This document shows, piece by piece, positions 8,912-17,682 of a stretch of DNA of 30,987 bases. A program made the position numbers and the translations under genes. The stretch covers positions 1 to 30,987 of the forward strand of contig WJKD01000222.1 in NCBI GenBank assembly GCA_014729315.1, in the 5' to 3' direction. This stretch comes from Promethearchaeota archaeon. GTDB taxonomy: Archaea; Asgardarchaeota; Lokiarchaeia; Sigynarchaeales; SOKP01. Within the stretch, counting starts at the first letter, position 1; each line of letters opens with the position of its first letter. The notes under the pieces were generated by a model. That model was not told the origin of the DNA. It saw nothing but the letters and a program-made list of their open reading frames with translations, and did no database searches.

Positions 8912-9685
8912 ATGAGTAAATGGGAGAAATTAGATCAAGAAATAAACAACCTTATAAAATTAAGTTCATATCCAGTTGCACTTAAATTATTAGAAGATCC
9001 TGCCGAAATGAAAAATATTACGTTTCTCAAAAAACCAAAAGAAAAAATCGCTTTATGCCAGATGTTTAGTTATTCTCGATATTATGGCTGGACGATGGGA
9101 TGCGTAAGCGAGGACAATATATGTCCATTAGCTGACATATCGCTAGGATTTGAAAAATCTCATAAGTTATTTGAAGAGGGAGCATTCTTTGTCGGAAGAT
9201 ATAACAAAACTAAGGAAGGGGCTAAAAAAACAACTTCTAGTATGCCAAAAATACCTTATGGAAAGTATAAAGCAATAGTATCTGGAGCCTTACATCGCGT
9301 AACTTTTGAGCCCAACTTAATATTGATTTGGGGGAATTCAGCTCAAATGATGAGAATTATCCAAGGATATCTATGGAATCGTGGTGGAAGAGTTTTCATG
9401 TCTACCTTTTGCGATGGAGTATGCGCAGATACTATTTCACATACCATTCTTACTCAAGATCTGCAGATTGCTTTTCCATGTTTAGGAGACCGGCGTTTTG
9501 GTATGGCAAAAGATACTGATTTAATCGCATCTATCCCGTTTGGAATGATTTCTGAGATTATTGAAGGGATGGAAAGTACTCATAAAGCTGGGACGAGATA
9601 TCCCATTCCTTATCAATTATCTACGCCAGACTTTTTTGTAAAACTCAAGAAGCAACTGGATAAGGCGACAAAAGATATGTCTTAG
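8912..9685 (+). CDS. DUF169 family Cys-containing protein
   Basis: A 257-residue soluble protein of DUF169, common in methanogens and anaerobic bacteria. Conserved Cys residues appear in order: C49 (IALCQMF), C64 (GWTMGCVSED), C71 (NICPLAD), then C167 and C171 (STFCDGVCAD) and C190 (AFPCLGDRRFG). Such a set suggests metal or Fe-S binding, which is inference. The enzymatic role of DUF169 is not established. GTG at 8903 would add three residues; I prefer ATG 8912 because GTGA lies 5 nt before it, a spacing like that of the upstream gene. Close linkage to UPF0210 suggests shared function. A long gap of about 116 nt follows before the next gene on the same strand. Confidence 0.88.
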   Translation: MSKWEKLDQEINNLIKLSSYPVALKLLEDPAEMKNITFLKKPKEKIALCQMFSYSRYYGWTMGCVSEDNICPLADISLGFEKSHKLFEEGAFFVGRYNKTKEGAKKTTSSMPKIPYGKYKAIVSGALHRVTFEPNLILIWGNSAQMMRIIQGYLWNRGGRVFMSTFCDGVCADTISHTILTQDLQIAFPCLGDRRFGMAKDTDLIASIPFGMISEIIEGMESTHKAGTRYPIPYQLSTPDFFVKLKKQLDKATKDMS

Positions 9686-9751
9686 CCTATTTAAATCTAA
9701 TACAAAATTTAAAACAATAAACTATTTTATTATATTCTTGTCTTTTCTGCC

Positions 9752-9763
9752 AAATATAAAAAA
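9752..9763 (+). promoter_or_regulatory. Putative TATA box of the first flavoprotein gene
   Basis: AAATATAAAAAA lies about 40-50 nt before the ATG at 9802, in the short gap after the DUF169 gene. It would start transcription about 20 nt before the start codon, giving a short leader. The call rests on position and composition only. Confidence 0.3.
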
Positions 9764-9801
9764 TTAATAAAGTTAAACTAGAGAATTAATTATATTTAAT
9801 C

Positions 9802-11325
9802 ATGAAAGCAATAATTATTGGCTCCGGGTTGTCTGGATTAACAACGGGAGCGTATCTTTCCCGAGAGGGATATCAGGTTGTTATCTACGAGCAACATACT
9901 GAAATAGGTGGAGTTACTGCTACTATTCATAAAGAGGGGTATTCTTGGGATCTCGGACCTTTACTTTTGGAAGGATTGGCCCCGCACGAGAAGTTAGGTA
10001 AAATAATGATAGAATTAGGAATATATGATAAAATTTCTTTAATTAAAAAAGATCGTGGTCAGAGTTTACCTAATTTTGACATATGGAGGCCTAAAGAGTA
10101 TCAAGGTCCCTACTGGAGAAAGAGTTTTTTTAAAAACCTTTTCCCTGAAGAGGAGGAAGGATTAGACAATTATTACGACTTTTACGATAAAATGATGAAA
10201 TTGATCTTCTACATAAATCAAATTCCATTCGTTAAGGGTTTAAAAGGGCTATTGTTAAAGCTTAAATTATTTTTCAATTACCTCAAGGTTAAAAAATACG
10301 AGAAGTGGAGCGCTGCGGAACTAACTGATCATTTTTTTAGCAATCAAAAGTTAAAAACTGTTTTTTTGGGAATTTTAGCAGATTTCGTGGTCAAACCAAG
10401 CGAATTTCCAGGCTTAGGTGTCCCAATGGTTAATGTAGAAACCGCTTTCGATAAGAGAATACCGACTAACTATAAAGGCATTAAATTACCTGAATACCAT
10501 TACATAATTAATGGATGTGAACAGTTAATTTTTGCTTTCTCTGATTTAATAACATCTAACAACGGAGAAATTCATACTAACAAAAAAGTAGAAAAGATAA
10601 TCATTAAGGAAGGAAAAGCTCGTGGAATCAAATTAGAAGACGGAACCGAGGATTCTGGGGATTTAATCATCGCGAGTGGAGGTATTTTCAATACCTTTTA
10701 TAACCTGATTGGAAAGGAATATTTACCTCCAGATTTTATTGAAAACATTGAAAATATTAAGTTAATGGAATCCGTTCTTATGGTTCACATCGGGATTGAT
10801 TTCGATCCTACGCCACATCAGCGGGAAGCGTTATGCTACTATTATAGGACCTACGATATAGAAACTGCGATAGAGGATATGCGTGAAGGAAAGTACCACG
10901 AGGGAAAGGATGGATTTTTGATCTTTATTCCGAGCCTTTTTGCTCCTAATATGGCTCCCTCAGGAAAACATACCATTACAATTTACACTGTTGCTCCACA
11001 TAAGTTAAAAAATGGCAATTGGGAAGAATTAAAGGAGGAATTAGGGGAAAAACTATTGATTGAAGCTGAAAAAATAATCCCCAAGCTGAGAGATCACATA
11101 CAAACTAAAATAATCATGACTCCAGACGATTTTAAAGAAAGAATTAATGTAGTAAGACATAGTTTTGGGGGGACTGCTCCCGCAATGGGACAAGAAAATC
11201 CTTCACATCGTACGCCGATTGAAAATCTTTGGTACATCGGGGCCTATAGCGAGTCTGGAGGAGGTGTAGCGGGGGTAGCTATGGGCGCTAGAAATGTCTC
11301 TAAGATGATTCTTGGTGAGAAGTAG
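9802..11325 (+). CDS. Phytoene-desaturase-like NAD(P)/FAD-dependent oxidoreductase (copy 1)
   Basis: A 507-residue flavoprotein of the CrtI/phytoene desaturase-retinol saturase group. The N-terminus carries a Rossmann dinucleotide motif (IIIGSGLSGLTTGAYL, residues 4-19) followed by the acidic strand end IYEQ and GGVTATI. The C-terminal FAD-closing segment is recognisable as NLWYIGAYSESGGGVAGVAMGAR. It is cytosolic or peripherally membrane-bound; no signal peptide. Members of this group add or remove hydrogen across C-C bonds of polyenes and other hydrophobic substrates, but many archaeal paralogues are uncharacterised, so the substrate is unknown. A clear paralogue (about half identical by eye) lies at 19332-20861, on the other side of the sulfatase/GH51 genes. 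The convergent neighbour is a sulfatase. Confidence 0.88.
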   Translation: MKAIIIGSGLSGLTTGAYLSREGYQVVIYEQHTEIGGVTATIHKEGYSWDLGPLLLEGLAPHEKLGKIMIELGIYDKISLIKKDRGQSLPNFDIWRPKEYQGPYWRKSFFKNLFPEEEEGLDNYYDFYDKMMKLIFYINQIPFVKGLKGLLLKLKLFFNYLKVKKYEKWSAAELTDHFFSNQKLKTVFLGILADFVVKPSEFPGLGVPMVNVETAFDKRIPTNYKGIKLPEYHYIINGCEQLIFAFSDLITSNNGEIHTNKKVEKIIIKEGKARGIKLEDGTEDSGDLIIASGGIFNTFYNLIGKEYLPPDFIENIENIKLMESVLMVHIGIDFDPTPHQREALCYYYRTYDIETAIEDMREGKYHEGKDGFLIFIPSLFAPNMAPSGKHTITIYTVAPHKLKNGNWEELKEELGEKLLIEAEKIIPKLRDHIQTKIIMTPDDFKERINVVRHSFGGTAPAMGQENPSHRTPIENLWYIGAYSESGGGVAGVAMGARNVSKMILGEK

Positions 11326-11339
11326 TTCTATTTTATAGA

Positions 11340-11359
11340 TCAGTGTGTTATAATACTGA
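11340..11359. terminator. Hairpin in the convergent gap, possible bidirectional terminator
   Basis: TCAGTGT and ATACTGA pair over 7 positions (one G-U) around a 6-nt loop, inside the 47-nt gap between the convergent flavoprotein and sulfatase genes. The position suits a shared terminator; the hairpin is short. Confidence 0.3.
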
Positions 11360-11372
11360 ATTCATTGCTCTT

Positions 11373-12899
11373 TTATCTACTTCCTTTCCTATTTTTTTTT
11401 CTATTTCTGCGTTTTAAAGCTTTTTTGGTCAAATTATCTTTTGTATGTTTCCTCCATTCGATTAATCTTTTCTTCATATCTTCTAAGATTTCATAGTAAT
11501 CAGGATTTTTTATTAAATTATTTAACTCGTATGGATCGTCTTTTAGATCATATAATTCGTCCAAATCTTCGTCGTTCCATATATATTTATATTGAGTAGT
11601 TACAACCATTCTTCCTACGTGAAGATGAAAGGTCCCATGTGTCTCAACCATTAAATCGTTTTTCCATCCTGTTTGACTTCCCTCAAAACACAAAGGTAAA
11701 AGACTCCGACTATGTGTCTCTCCATCAAAGTTGGTTCCCGCAATATCTAAAAATGTTGAGGGAATGTCCAGATTACTCACTAGCCTTTCGCATTTTTGAC
11801 CAGCTGATACTTTAGGCGGATATCGCATAGCCATGGGAATTCGTACTAATTCTTCTGGCATATAGGCGTCTTTATTAAAATGTCCGCCATGACAAGCAAC
11901 TCCATCTCCGTGATCGCTTAGCCAAATTACAAAGGTATTATCACTTAATCCCAGCTGATCTAAAGCGTCTAAGACGAGTCCACCAGCGTGATCAACTAAG
12001 GTTATTTGAGCGTAAGCGTGCTGCAAAACTTTTTGCCATTCCGACCAAGGTAGAGGATTGGGCTTTATTAGTTTTCCTCTCTTAGAAATGGGATAATTCA
12101 AGTCGTTCTGATAGATTTTTGGCTTGTTTTCTAAATCATCGTGAAAGTTGGGATGAACGGGAATCGATTTTGGATCGTAAAGATCTAAGTATTCCTTTGT
12201 AGCGTAGTAAGGTTGGTGAGGACCCCAAAAATCAACCCTAAGATGAAAAGGATTATCATTTCCAGAATCATTTATCTGTTTTAATCTTTCACACGCTAAG
12301 CTTGCCAGAAAGAAAGCTTCGTGAGTTTCTTTAGGTGTAGTCATATCCCCTATAGCGTGTTCTGTACTCCATTCGGAGTGAACTTTATGGAGTGTCCCAA
12401 CTTTTATTCCAAGCTCTTTAGTTTTTTTCCAGTTTGGATTTAAAAAATGCTGAGTAATTTCAACTTCAAATTCGGGAAGCTTATTCCTCTCTAAATAAGC
12501 TTTATACTCTGGCTTAGTGTAAGGATTACTGTAATCAGGGTAACTAAAGCCCTCACATTGGTGGTCGAAAGCGGTACCCGAACCAGCGTGCCATTTCCCG
12601 TAATAATAATTATCATATCCTTGATTTGCTAATATATCTAAATACGTGATTCTTTCAAATGCGCGGAACATAGTATTATTTAGTTCGCCGTGCGCGTGGG
12701 GAAAAACTCCAGTTAAAATACTTCGCCTAGCGGGAGCGCAAAGTGGACAACAAGTATACGCTCTTGTAAATTCAATTCCTTCATTAGTAAGTCTTTCAAA
12801 ATTAGGTCTTTGAATTTTCGGTCCACCACTCGTCCTTCCATGGCCATAGAACGCTTGGTGGTCGTTTAAAAGCATTACAATATTCGGTCGTCTTGCCAT
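11373..12899 (-). CDS. Sulfatase, formylglycine-dependent (copy 1)
   Basis: A 508-residue member of the type I sulfatase family (alkaline phosphatase superfamily) that hydrolyses sulfate esters. The signature CxPxR is present as CAPARRSILTG, with C54 the residue to be converted to formylglycine. N-terminal metal site residues are N12/D13 (LLNDHQ), and WLSDHGDGVACHGGH supplies the later Asp/His metal ligands. DFWGPHQPYYA holds another conserved substrate/sulfate-binding His. There is no signal peptide, so the enzyme should work in the cytosol, unlike most bacterial glycan sulfatases. The C-terminal tail is very basic (KKALKRRNRKKNRK). A paralogue lies at 14546-16096 with a GPH transporter between them. 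A TATA-like CTTTTTATC about 25 nt upstream suggests a leaderless mRNA. The family is certain; the substrate is inferred from neighbours to be a sulfated glycoside. Confidence 0.93.
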   Translation of the reverse strand: MARRPNIVMLLNDHQAFYGHGRTSGGPKIQRPNFERLTNEGIEFTRAYTCCPLCAPARRSILTGVFPHAHGELNNTMFRAFERITYLDILANQGYDNYYYGKWHAGSGTAFDHQCEGFSYPDYSNPYTKPEYKAYLERNKLPEFEVEITQHFLNPNWKKTKELGIKVGTLHKVHSEWSTEHAIGDMTTPKETHEAFFLASLACERLKQINDSGNDNPFHLRVDFWGPHQPYYATKEYLDLYDPKSIPVHPNFHDDLENKPKIYQNDLNYPISKRGKLIKPNPLPWSEWQKVLQHAYAQITLVDHAGGLVLDALDQLGLSDNTFVIWLSDHGDGVACHGGHFNKDAYMPEELVRIPMAMRYPPKVSAGQKCERLVSNLDIPSTFLDIAGTNFDGETHSRSLLPLCFEGSQTGWKNDLMVETHGTFHLHVGRMVVTTQYKYIWNDEDLDELYDLKDDPYELNNLIKNPDYYEILEDMKKRLIEWRKHTKDNLTKKALKRRNRKKNRKGSR

Positions 12900-13015
12900 A
12901 AATAATATAAATTACAAAAAGATAAAAAGATCCTTTTAATCAATTTTCTTTCTTTGGCAATAAAGCCGAGGATGATCTTTCTAAAAAGAACTTGATGTCT
13001 AATTAAGGAGCTGTC

Positions 13016-13032
13016 GATGAAGTATATTCATC
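13016..13032. promoter_or_regulatory. 17-bp palindrome just upstream of the GPH-symporter TATA box
   Basis: GATGAA-GTATA-TTCATC is a perfect 6-bp inverted repeat with a 5-nt centre. It ends 8 nt before the TATA box at 13041, where activators or BRE-proximal regulators often bind in archaea. It is a candidate operator for sugar-responsive control; the assignment is by position only. Confidence 0.35.
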
Positions 13033-13040
13033 CAATAAAT

Positions 13041-13050
13041 CTTATATATA
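13041..13050 (+). promoter_or_regulatory. TATA box of the GPH-symporter gene
   Basis: CTTATATATA, a strong archaeal TATA-box match, lies about 50 nt before the ATG at 13099 and predicts a leader of about 25 nt. Confidence 0.45.
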
Positions 13051-13098
13051 ATCCTAAAATTACCTAATAAATAATTAAATTTATGTCATATTATTTTT

Positions 13099-14493
13099 AT
13101 GCAGAATGAAGGAATCGAAATTACGCATTCAAAAGCGCACATGGCTTCGTACGGATTAGGCGCAACCATCAATCAGTTTTTACACATGGCTTTTGTTTCG
13201 TTAGGTTTTTATTTTTACGAGGTTGAAATTGGACTAAACGTCTGGTTAACAAGTTTAGGCTACATCTTGTTTGCTATCTGGAACGCCGCAAATGATCCTC
13301 TTGTTGGATATTTGACGGATAAACCTTTCAAATTTACTAAAAGATGGGGGAGGAGATTTCCTTGGATGATAATTGGAGGAATCCCGTGGATTTTAAGTTA
13401 CATTTTAATTTTTTTGCCTCCTAATGTCGATCCCGAATCTGGAGCATTGTTTATCTTTCTATGGTTAGTGTTTACTACCTGTCTTTTTGATACGCTCTTA
13501 TCTGTTTGGTGGGTTAATTACTATTCCCTTTATCCTGATAAGTTTCGCTCAGCCGAGGAACGGCGTTCTGCTTCCGGGATCATTACTCCTATTGGTATAA
13601 TAGGAGTTGCTCTTGGAGGAATCGTACCACCACTTTTCATCCGATACGGTGACACTCAATCATTTGTGATTCAAGCTATTGTGGTTGTATTGATATGTTT
13701 TTTATTATTTCTGCTAGCGATCCCCGGTTTTAGAGACGATAAAGCTTCAATTGAAAGGTATATGAAAAAAATAGAAGAGCAGACCGAAAAAGAAAATTTT
13801 TTCAAATCGCTGAAAAACTCACTGAAGCATAAAAGCTTTGTTGTTTATATTGTGCTTACTACTTTTTTCTTTGCCCTTGCTTATTGCATTCAAGCCTCTA
13901 TTCCTTATGTTGTGCGATTTATATTGAAAGAGAGTTCAAGTTCCCAAATAATTCTCCAAGTAGCCTTTCTAATAGGCGCTTTGGTATCCATTCCTTTCTG
14001 GATTAAATTTGCCAACAAGATAAACGATAATCGAAAAATTTTGATAATTTCCTCAGGATTAGTGGTTATATTTACGATCCCGCTAACCTTTCTGACAGGT
14101 GTCTTCATCCTTTTTATTATTTTATTCCTCTGGGGTGTAAGTTATGGTGGTATGTGGGCAATGTTAAGAGTAGTTATCGCAGATGTAATTGATGAGTCTA
14201 TTGCGATGACGGGAAAGCGTAAGGAAGGGGTTTATAATGGTATTTATCAATTTTTTGGGAGGATTGCGATAATTTTACAAGCCATTACTTTTGCTATAAT
14301 TCACATGCTCACGGGCTTCGAAGAAGGAGTAGCAACGCAATCAATGGAAGCTATATGGGGAATTCAATTACATTTTGGAATAATCCCCGCACTTTATCTA
14401 TTAGTCGGAGTATTAATCTTTTGGAAGTACTATGATTTAACCACTGAACGCTTGGAATTCTGCCATAATAAGATTAAAGAGCTTGGTCTTTGA
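13099..14493 (+). CDS. GPH-family glycoside/pentoside/hexuronide:cation symporter (MFS_2)
   Basis: A 464-residue membrane protein with about 12 transmembrane spans. The segment NDPLVGYLTDKPFKFTKRWG followed by RRFPWMIIGGIPW (about residues 70-100) is the loop 2-3 signature of the GPH (melibiose carrier-like) group: Asp-containing helix, DK, then the RWGRR basic loop. These carriers import sugars, glycosides or uronides with H+ or Na+. It lies between the two sulfatase genes, transcribed away from the first and toward the second. That placement suggests it brings in the sulfated or arabinosyl compound they act on, which is inference. A TATA box and a palindrome upstream may control it. An ATG at 13083 is out of frame, so the start at 13099 is used. 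Confidence 0.9.
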   Translation: MQNEGIEITHSKAHMASYGLGATINQFLHMAFVSLGFYFYEVEIGLNVWLTSLGYILFAIWNAANDPLVGYLTDKPFKFTKRWGRRFPWMIIGGIPWILSYILIFLPPNVDPESGALFIFLWLVFTTCLFDTLLSVWWVNYYSLYPDKFRSAEERRSASGIITPIGIIGVALGGIVPPLFIRYGDTQSFVIQAIVVVLICFLLFLLAIPGFRDDKASIERYMKKIEEQTEKENFFKSLKNSLKHKSFVVYIVLTTFFFALAYCIQASIPYVVRFILKESSSSQIILQVAFLIGALVSIPFWIKFANKINDNRKILIISSGLVVIFTIPLTFLTGVFILFIILFLWGVSYGGMWAMLRVVIADVIDESIAMTGKRKEGVYNGIYQFFGRIAIILQAITFAIIHMLTGFEEGVATQSMEAIWGIQLHFGIIPALYLLVGVLIFWKYYDLTTERLEFCHNKIKELGL

Positions 14494-14545
14494 TTGTTTT
14501 AAATTTAATAATTATGAAATGAGACTTATTTGAAATTATTAAAAA

Positions 14546-16096
14546 TTAAAGATCGAGTAAAGTTGCCTTATCCAAATTTTCCTGGGCAAACCTCATTCTG
14601 TCTTTTCTGATTTCTTTTCGCGTTATTTTGTCGTTTGTCTTTTCCCGCCATTTTCGCAATCGGAGTTTCATATCTTTAATAATCTCGCTATATTCTTCAT
14701 TTTTAATTAAATTGTTCATTTCGTACGGATCCACTTTTAGATCATATAATTCGTCTAGGTCTCTGTCATTAAAGATGTATTTAAATCGATCAGTAATTAA
14801 TGCTCTACCAATATGAACGCTAAAGTGTCCATTTGTTTCGCACATTAAATCTTTACGCCATTCTATGTTCTCATCACAAAATATGGGTAGTAAGCTCCTT
14901 CCATGAATAGAATGCGAAAAAGAACATCCCGCAGCGTCTAAAAATGTTAGTGGGATATCTAAATTACTCACCAATTTGTTTACTTTACAACTACTAGGTA
15001 GTTTCCCTGGGAATTTTAAAGCCATAGGGATACGTATCATCTCTTCTGGCATGTAAGCATCTTTATCAAAATGTCCTCCGTGACATCCTAGCGCATCTCC
15101 ATGATCAGCAACCCACATAACGATGGTATTATCGCCCAACCCAAGCTTCTCGAGAGTATCTAGAATGATTCCACCCGCTTCGTCGATTAATGTTTGCTGT
15201 GCGTAATTGACTGCAAGAACCTTTTGCCACTCCGACCATGGCAACGGATTAGGGTATACTAAGTTTCCATATTTATTCAAAGGATAATTTCGTTCAGATT
15301 TATAGAGTTTCGGTTTGTTCTCTAAATTATCTCTAAAACTTGGATGTTCGGGGATGTCCTCGGGGGGATATAAATCAATGTATTCTTGAGGTGCAAAATA
15401 TGGCTGATGGGGACCCCAAAAATCGACTCTTAAATGAAAAGGGTTTTGATTCTCCTTCTTAGCTATATCGCTTAATTTCTCGCACGCTAAATGAGTTAAG
15501 AAAAACGCCTCGTGTGATTCCTTTGGACTCACCATAACGCCCACTGAATTCTCGTTGCATGCATCACGGGTTAAACTATGATAACCCCCACTTTCCATTA
15601 TGGATTGTAATTTTTTTCCATGTTTTGTATTCGGATCCATAAAATTTCTCTGTAGTTTAACTTTAAAAGTCGAGAGGTTCTTTTCCTTTATATATTCCTC
15701 GTATTCGGGTTTTGTATAGGGATTATTATAATCAGGATAACTAAAACCTTCGCAATGATGGTCGTGAGCAGTCCCTGGACCCGCGTGCCACTTACCGTAA
15801 TAATAATTTTCATAACCTGCCTCGGCAAGTTTATCTAAATATGTTTCTAACCTAAAAGGATTAAACGAAATGTTAGACAATTCACCATGAGTATGAGGAA
15901 AAACACCAGTCAACATACTCCGTCTTGCAGGAGCGCATAAAGGGCAGCAAGTATACGCGCGCGAGAATTCAACACCATCCTTGGCAAGCTTTTCGAAATG
16001 CGGTTTTTGAATTTTAGGACCTCCAAATGGCTCCCCATGAGCGTAAAAAGCTTGGTGATCGTTTAATAAAAAGACAATGTTTGGTCTTTTTTTCAT
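14546..16096 (-). CDS. Sulfatase, formylglycine-dependent (copy 2)
   Basis: A 516-residue type I sulfatase clearly paralogous to the gene at 11373-12899 (more than half identical by eye). The catalytic segment TCCPLCAPARRSMLTGVFPH gives C54 as the formylglycine precursor; LLNDHQ (N12/D13), DFWGPHQPYF and VADHGDALGCHGGHFD supply the metal and sulfate site. It lacks a signal peptide and is predicted cytosolic. Compared with copy 1 it carries a small insertion around residues 155-185 and a different C-terminus, so the two may prefer different sulfate positions or aglycones. It follows the MFS gene at 16236-17549 on the same strand with a 139-nt gap containing an inverted repeat, so it may be co-transcribed with it or have its own promoter. 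Maturation needs an FGE or anSME not seen in this window. Confidence 0.93.
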   Translation of the reverse strand: MKKRPNIVFLLNDHQAFYAHGEPFGGPKIQKPHFEKLAKDGVEFSRAYTCCPLCAPARRSMLTGVFPHTHGELSNISFNPFRLETYLDKLAEAGYENYYYGKWHAGPGTAHDHHCEGFSYPDYNNPYTKPEYEEYIKEKNLSTFKVKLQRNFMDPNTKHGKKLQSIMESGGYHSLTRDACNENSVGVMVSPKESHEAFFLTHLACEKLSDIAKKENQNPFHLRVDFWGPHQPYFAPQEYIDLYPPEDIPEHPSFRDNLENKPKLYKSERNYPLNKYGNLVYPNPLPWSEWQKVLAVNYAQQTLIDEAGGIILDTLEKLGLGDNTIVMWVADHGDALGCHGGHFDKDAYMPEEMIRIPMALKFPGKLPSSCKVNKLVSNLDIPLTFLDAAGCSFSHSIHGRSLLPIFCDENIEWRKDLMCETNGHFSVHIGRALITDRFKYIFNDRDLDELYDLKVDPYEMNNLIKNEEYSEIIKDMKLRLRKWREKTNDKITRKEIRKDRMRFAQENLDKATLLDL

Positions 16097-16146
16097 AACT
16101 TCAAAAATTTTTTTATCGTAAAAAAACCTTTGATGGAGGTTATTTA

Positions 16147-16181
16147 TTTTAACCCAAGTTTTTCAATAGATGGGGTTAAAA
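16147..16181. promoter_or_regulatory. 9-bp inverted repeat between MFS and sulfatase copy 2
   Basis: TTTTAACCC (16147-16155) and GGGTTAAAA (16173-16181) are perfect reverse complements with a 17-nt spacer. They lie 51-85 nt before the sulfatase ATG and 55 nt after the MFS stop, so the element may be an operator for the sulfatase or an intercistronic hairpin/terminator. Confidence 0.4.
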
Positions 16182-16235
16182 TTGGAAAAAAATAAAATTA
16201 AAAATAAGTGTATTTCTTTTTCGTCTCTTTATTTA

Positions 16236-17549
16236 TTAGGGTGCCTCGTTTATAATTTTGCTTTCCGGTTCGATAATTTCCCTATTCTTTTCTTTCGCCA
16301 TTAAAACTGGTATTAAGGCAAACAATATTATGATTGCTCCGACTATGTAAATCAATGGAGGCGGGACATTCCCGGGTATTCCATCTACGATGATTGGTCT
16401 GCCATATTGAGTAGCAACTAATCCTCCGATTATCGGTCCAACAATCATTCCGATGAGTACATTGAATATTAAATAATATCCGCTAAACTGACCGAACTTC
16501 TCAGGAGGATATAAATCTTTTATCCAAGTTTGAGCAGAAATGTGCCAAGAAGACATAAATAGGACCCATAAGATGCCAGTGATTATCAAGAAAATTAAGT
16601 CTTGAGCAATCGCATATAGACACAGCGAAATACTTTCACACACCAATGAGACTATTGCTACTTTCTTTCTTCCAATCCTATCAGTAAGAATCCCAATCGG
16701 AATTCCCAAGATTATCGATACCATCAAGGCGATAAAAACTACAAGGGAAGCAAATTCCAAAGATAAACCGATGTGGTGTTGTAGGTAAATTAGGATAAAA
16801 GGAAAATAGACATTAAACCCTACTGCAAAGATACCTATTCCAATTAATAGAACGAAGCAATCTCTGTTCCCCTTTAACATTTCTCTATTGAACGAGCTTT
16901 TTATGTGTCGTGAAACGCTGACATCTAAAGGTTTTAGATTATCGGGGTCTTTTACCAAATATGCACCTAATACTCCAAATACACCCGTCACGATTCCAAT
17001 CATTATAAAAAAGAAGTAATACCCAAAGGCCAACACGATAAAACCTGACGCACCATATATAATCAAAGTTGAAGTGAGCGTAGTGATTTCTAAAATTCCA
17101 ATAGCCCTTCCACGATTCTCTACAGTTGTGGTATCAGTAATATACGCAATAAAAGCCGCGTCGTATGCTGTCGCCCCAAAATAAGTCATTATGCAATCGA
17201 AAATTATAGCCATAATCACTGCCATTATTACCGGTCGGATTAGTGCTGCAAACGGAAACATAGCAGTGGTAAATGTCCAAAATATAAATCCGAATATCAT
17301 ATAAAATCGCCTCTTACCTTTGACATCAGATACGGCACCCATCACTATTGCAGTAACCGTTGACATTACTGCGGTGATGGCAACCATCAGCGAGACATAA
17401 AGAGGGACTGGAGCAATCTCGTTATATAAATACACGTTATAAAATTGATTCTCAACCGCCCAAGCAATATTGCCTGCAAGAGAAATTAAATATATCGTAA
17501 ACGCTGTTCTTCTTGAAAGTTTATGACTTTCTACCAATATTATCCCCAA
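16236..17549 (-). CDS. Major facilitator superfamily transporter
   Basis: A 437-residue 12-span MFS transporter. The loop 2-3 motif appears as MGAVSDVKGKRR (about residues 65-77) and its C-terminal-half counterpart as GILTDRIGRKK, both standard MFS signatures. The likely role is export or uptake of a small solute across the cytoplasmic membrane; the substrate cannot be read from sequence. It lies between sulfatase copy 2 and the divergent GH51 gene, so transport of a sugar or released aglycone is likely. The start is a TTG: 17549 as given, or TTG 17537, which has GGGG about 6 nt upstream and would shorten the protein by four residues. The first Met lies after the first membrane span and cannot be the start. 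Confidence 0.87.
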   Translation of the reverse strand: MGIILVESHKLSRRTAFTIYLISLAGNIAWAVENQFYNVYLYNEIAPVPLYVSLMVAITAVMSTVTAIVMGAVSDVKGKRRFYMIFGFIFWTFTTAMFPFAALIRPVIMAVIMAIIFDCIMTYFGATAYDAAFIAYITDTTTVENRGRAIGILEITTLTSTLIIYGASGFIVLAFGYYFFFIMIGIVTGVFGVLGAYLVKDPDNLKPLDVSVSRHIKSSFNREMLKGNRDCFVLLIGIGIFAVGFNVYFPFILIYLQHHIGLSLEFASLVVFIALMVSIILGIPIGILTDRIGRKKVAIVSLVCESISLCLYAIAQDLIFLIITGILWVLFMSSWHISAQTWIKDLYPPEKFGQFSGYYLIFNVLIGMIVGPIIGGLVATQYGRPIIVDGIPGNVPPPLIYIVGAIIILFALIPVLMAKEKNREIIEPESKIINEAP

Positions 17550-17682
17550 ATTTCAATTAAAAATGTATTTTTATTTTTACAATTTTTTATGTTATCTAAA
17601 ATTTTCTTTTTAAACTAAAAAAGCTTAATAGCAATTTAAGTAAAATATATTCACTATCGATTTGAAAATAAAAAATTTTACT

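Noticed and set aside
9802..11325. Annotation of the flavoprotein as a carotenoid phytoene desaturase
   Set aside because: Fold family matches, but no phytoene synthase, cyclase or other carotenoid gene is present and the neighbours are sulfatase and sugar genes.
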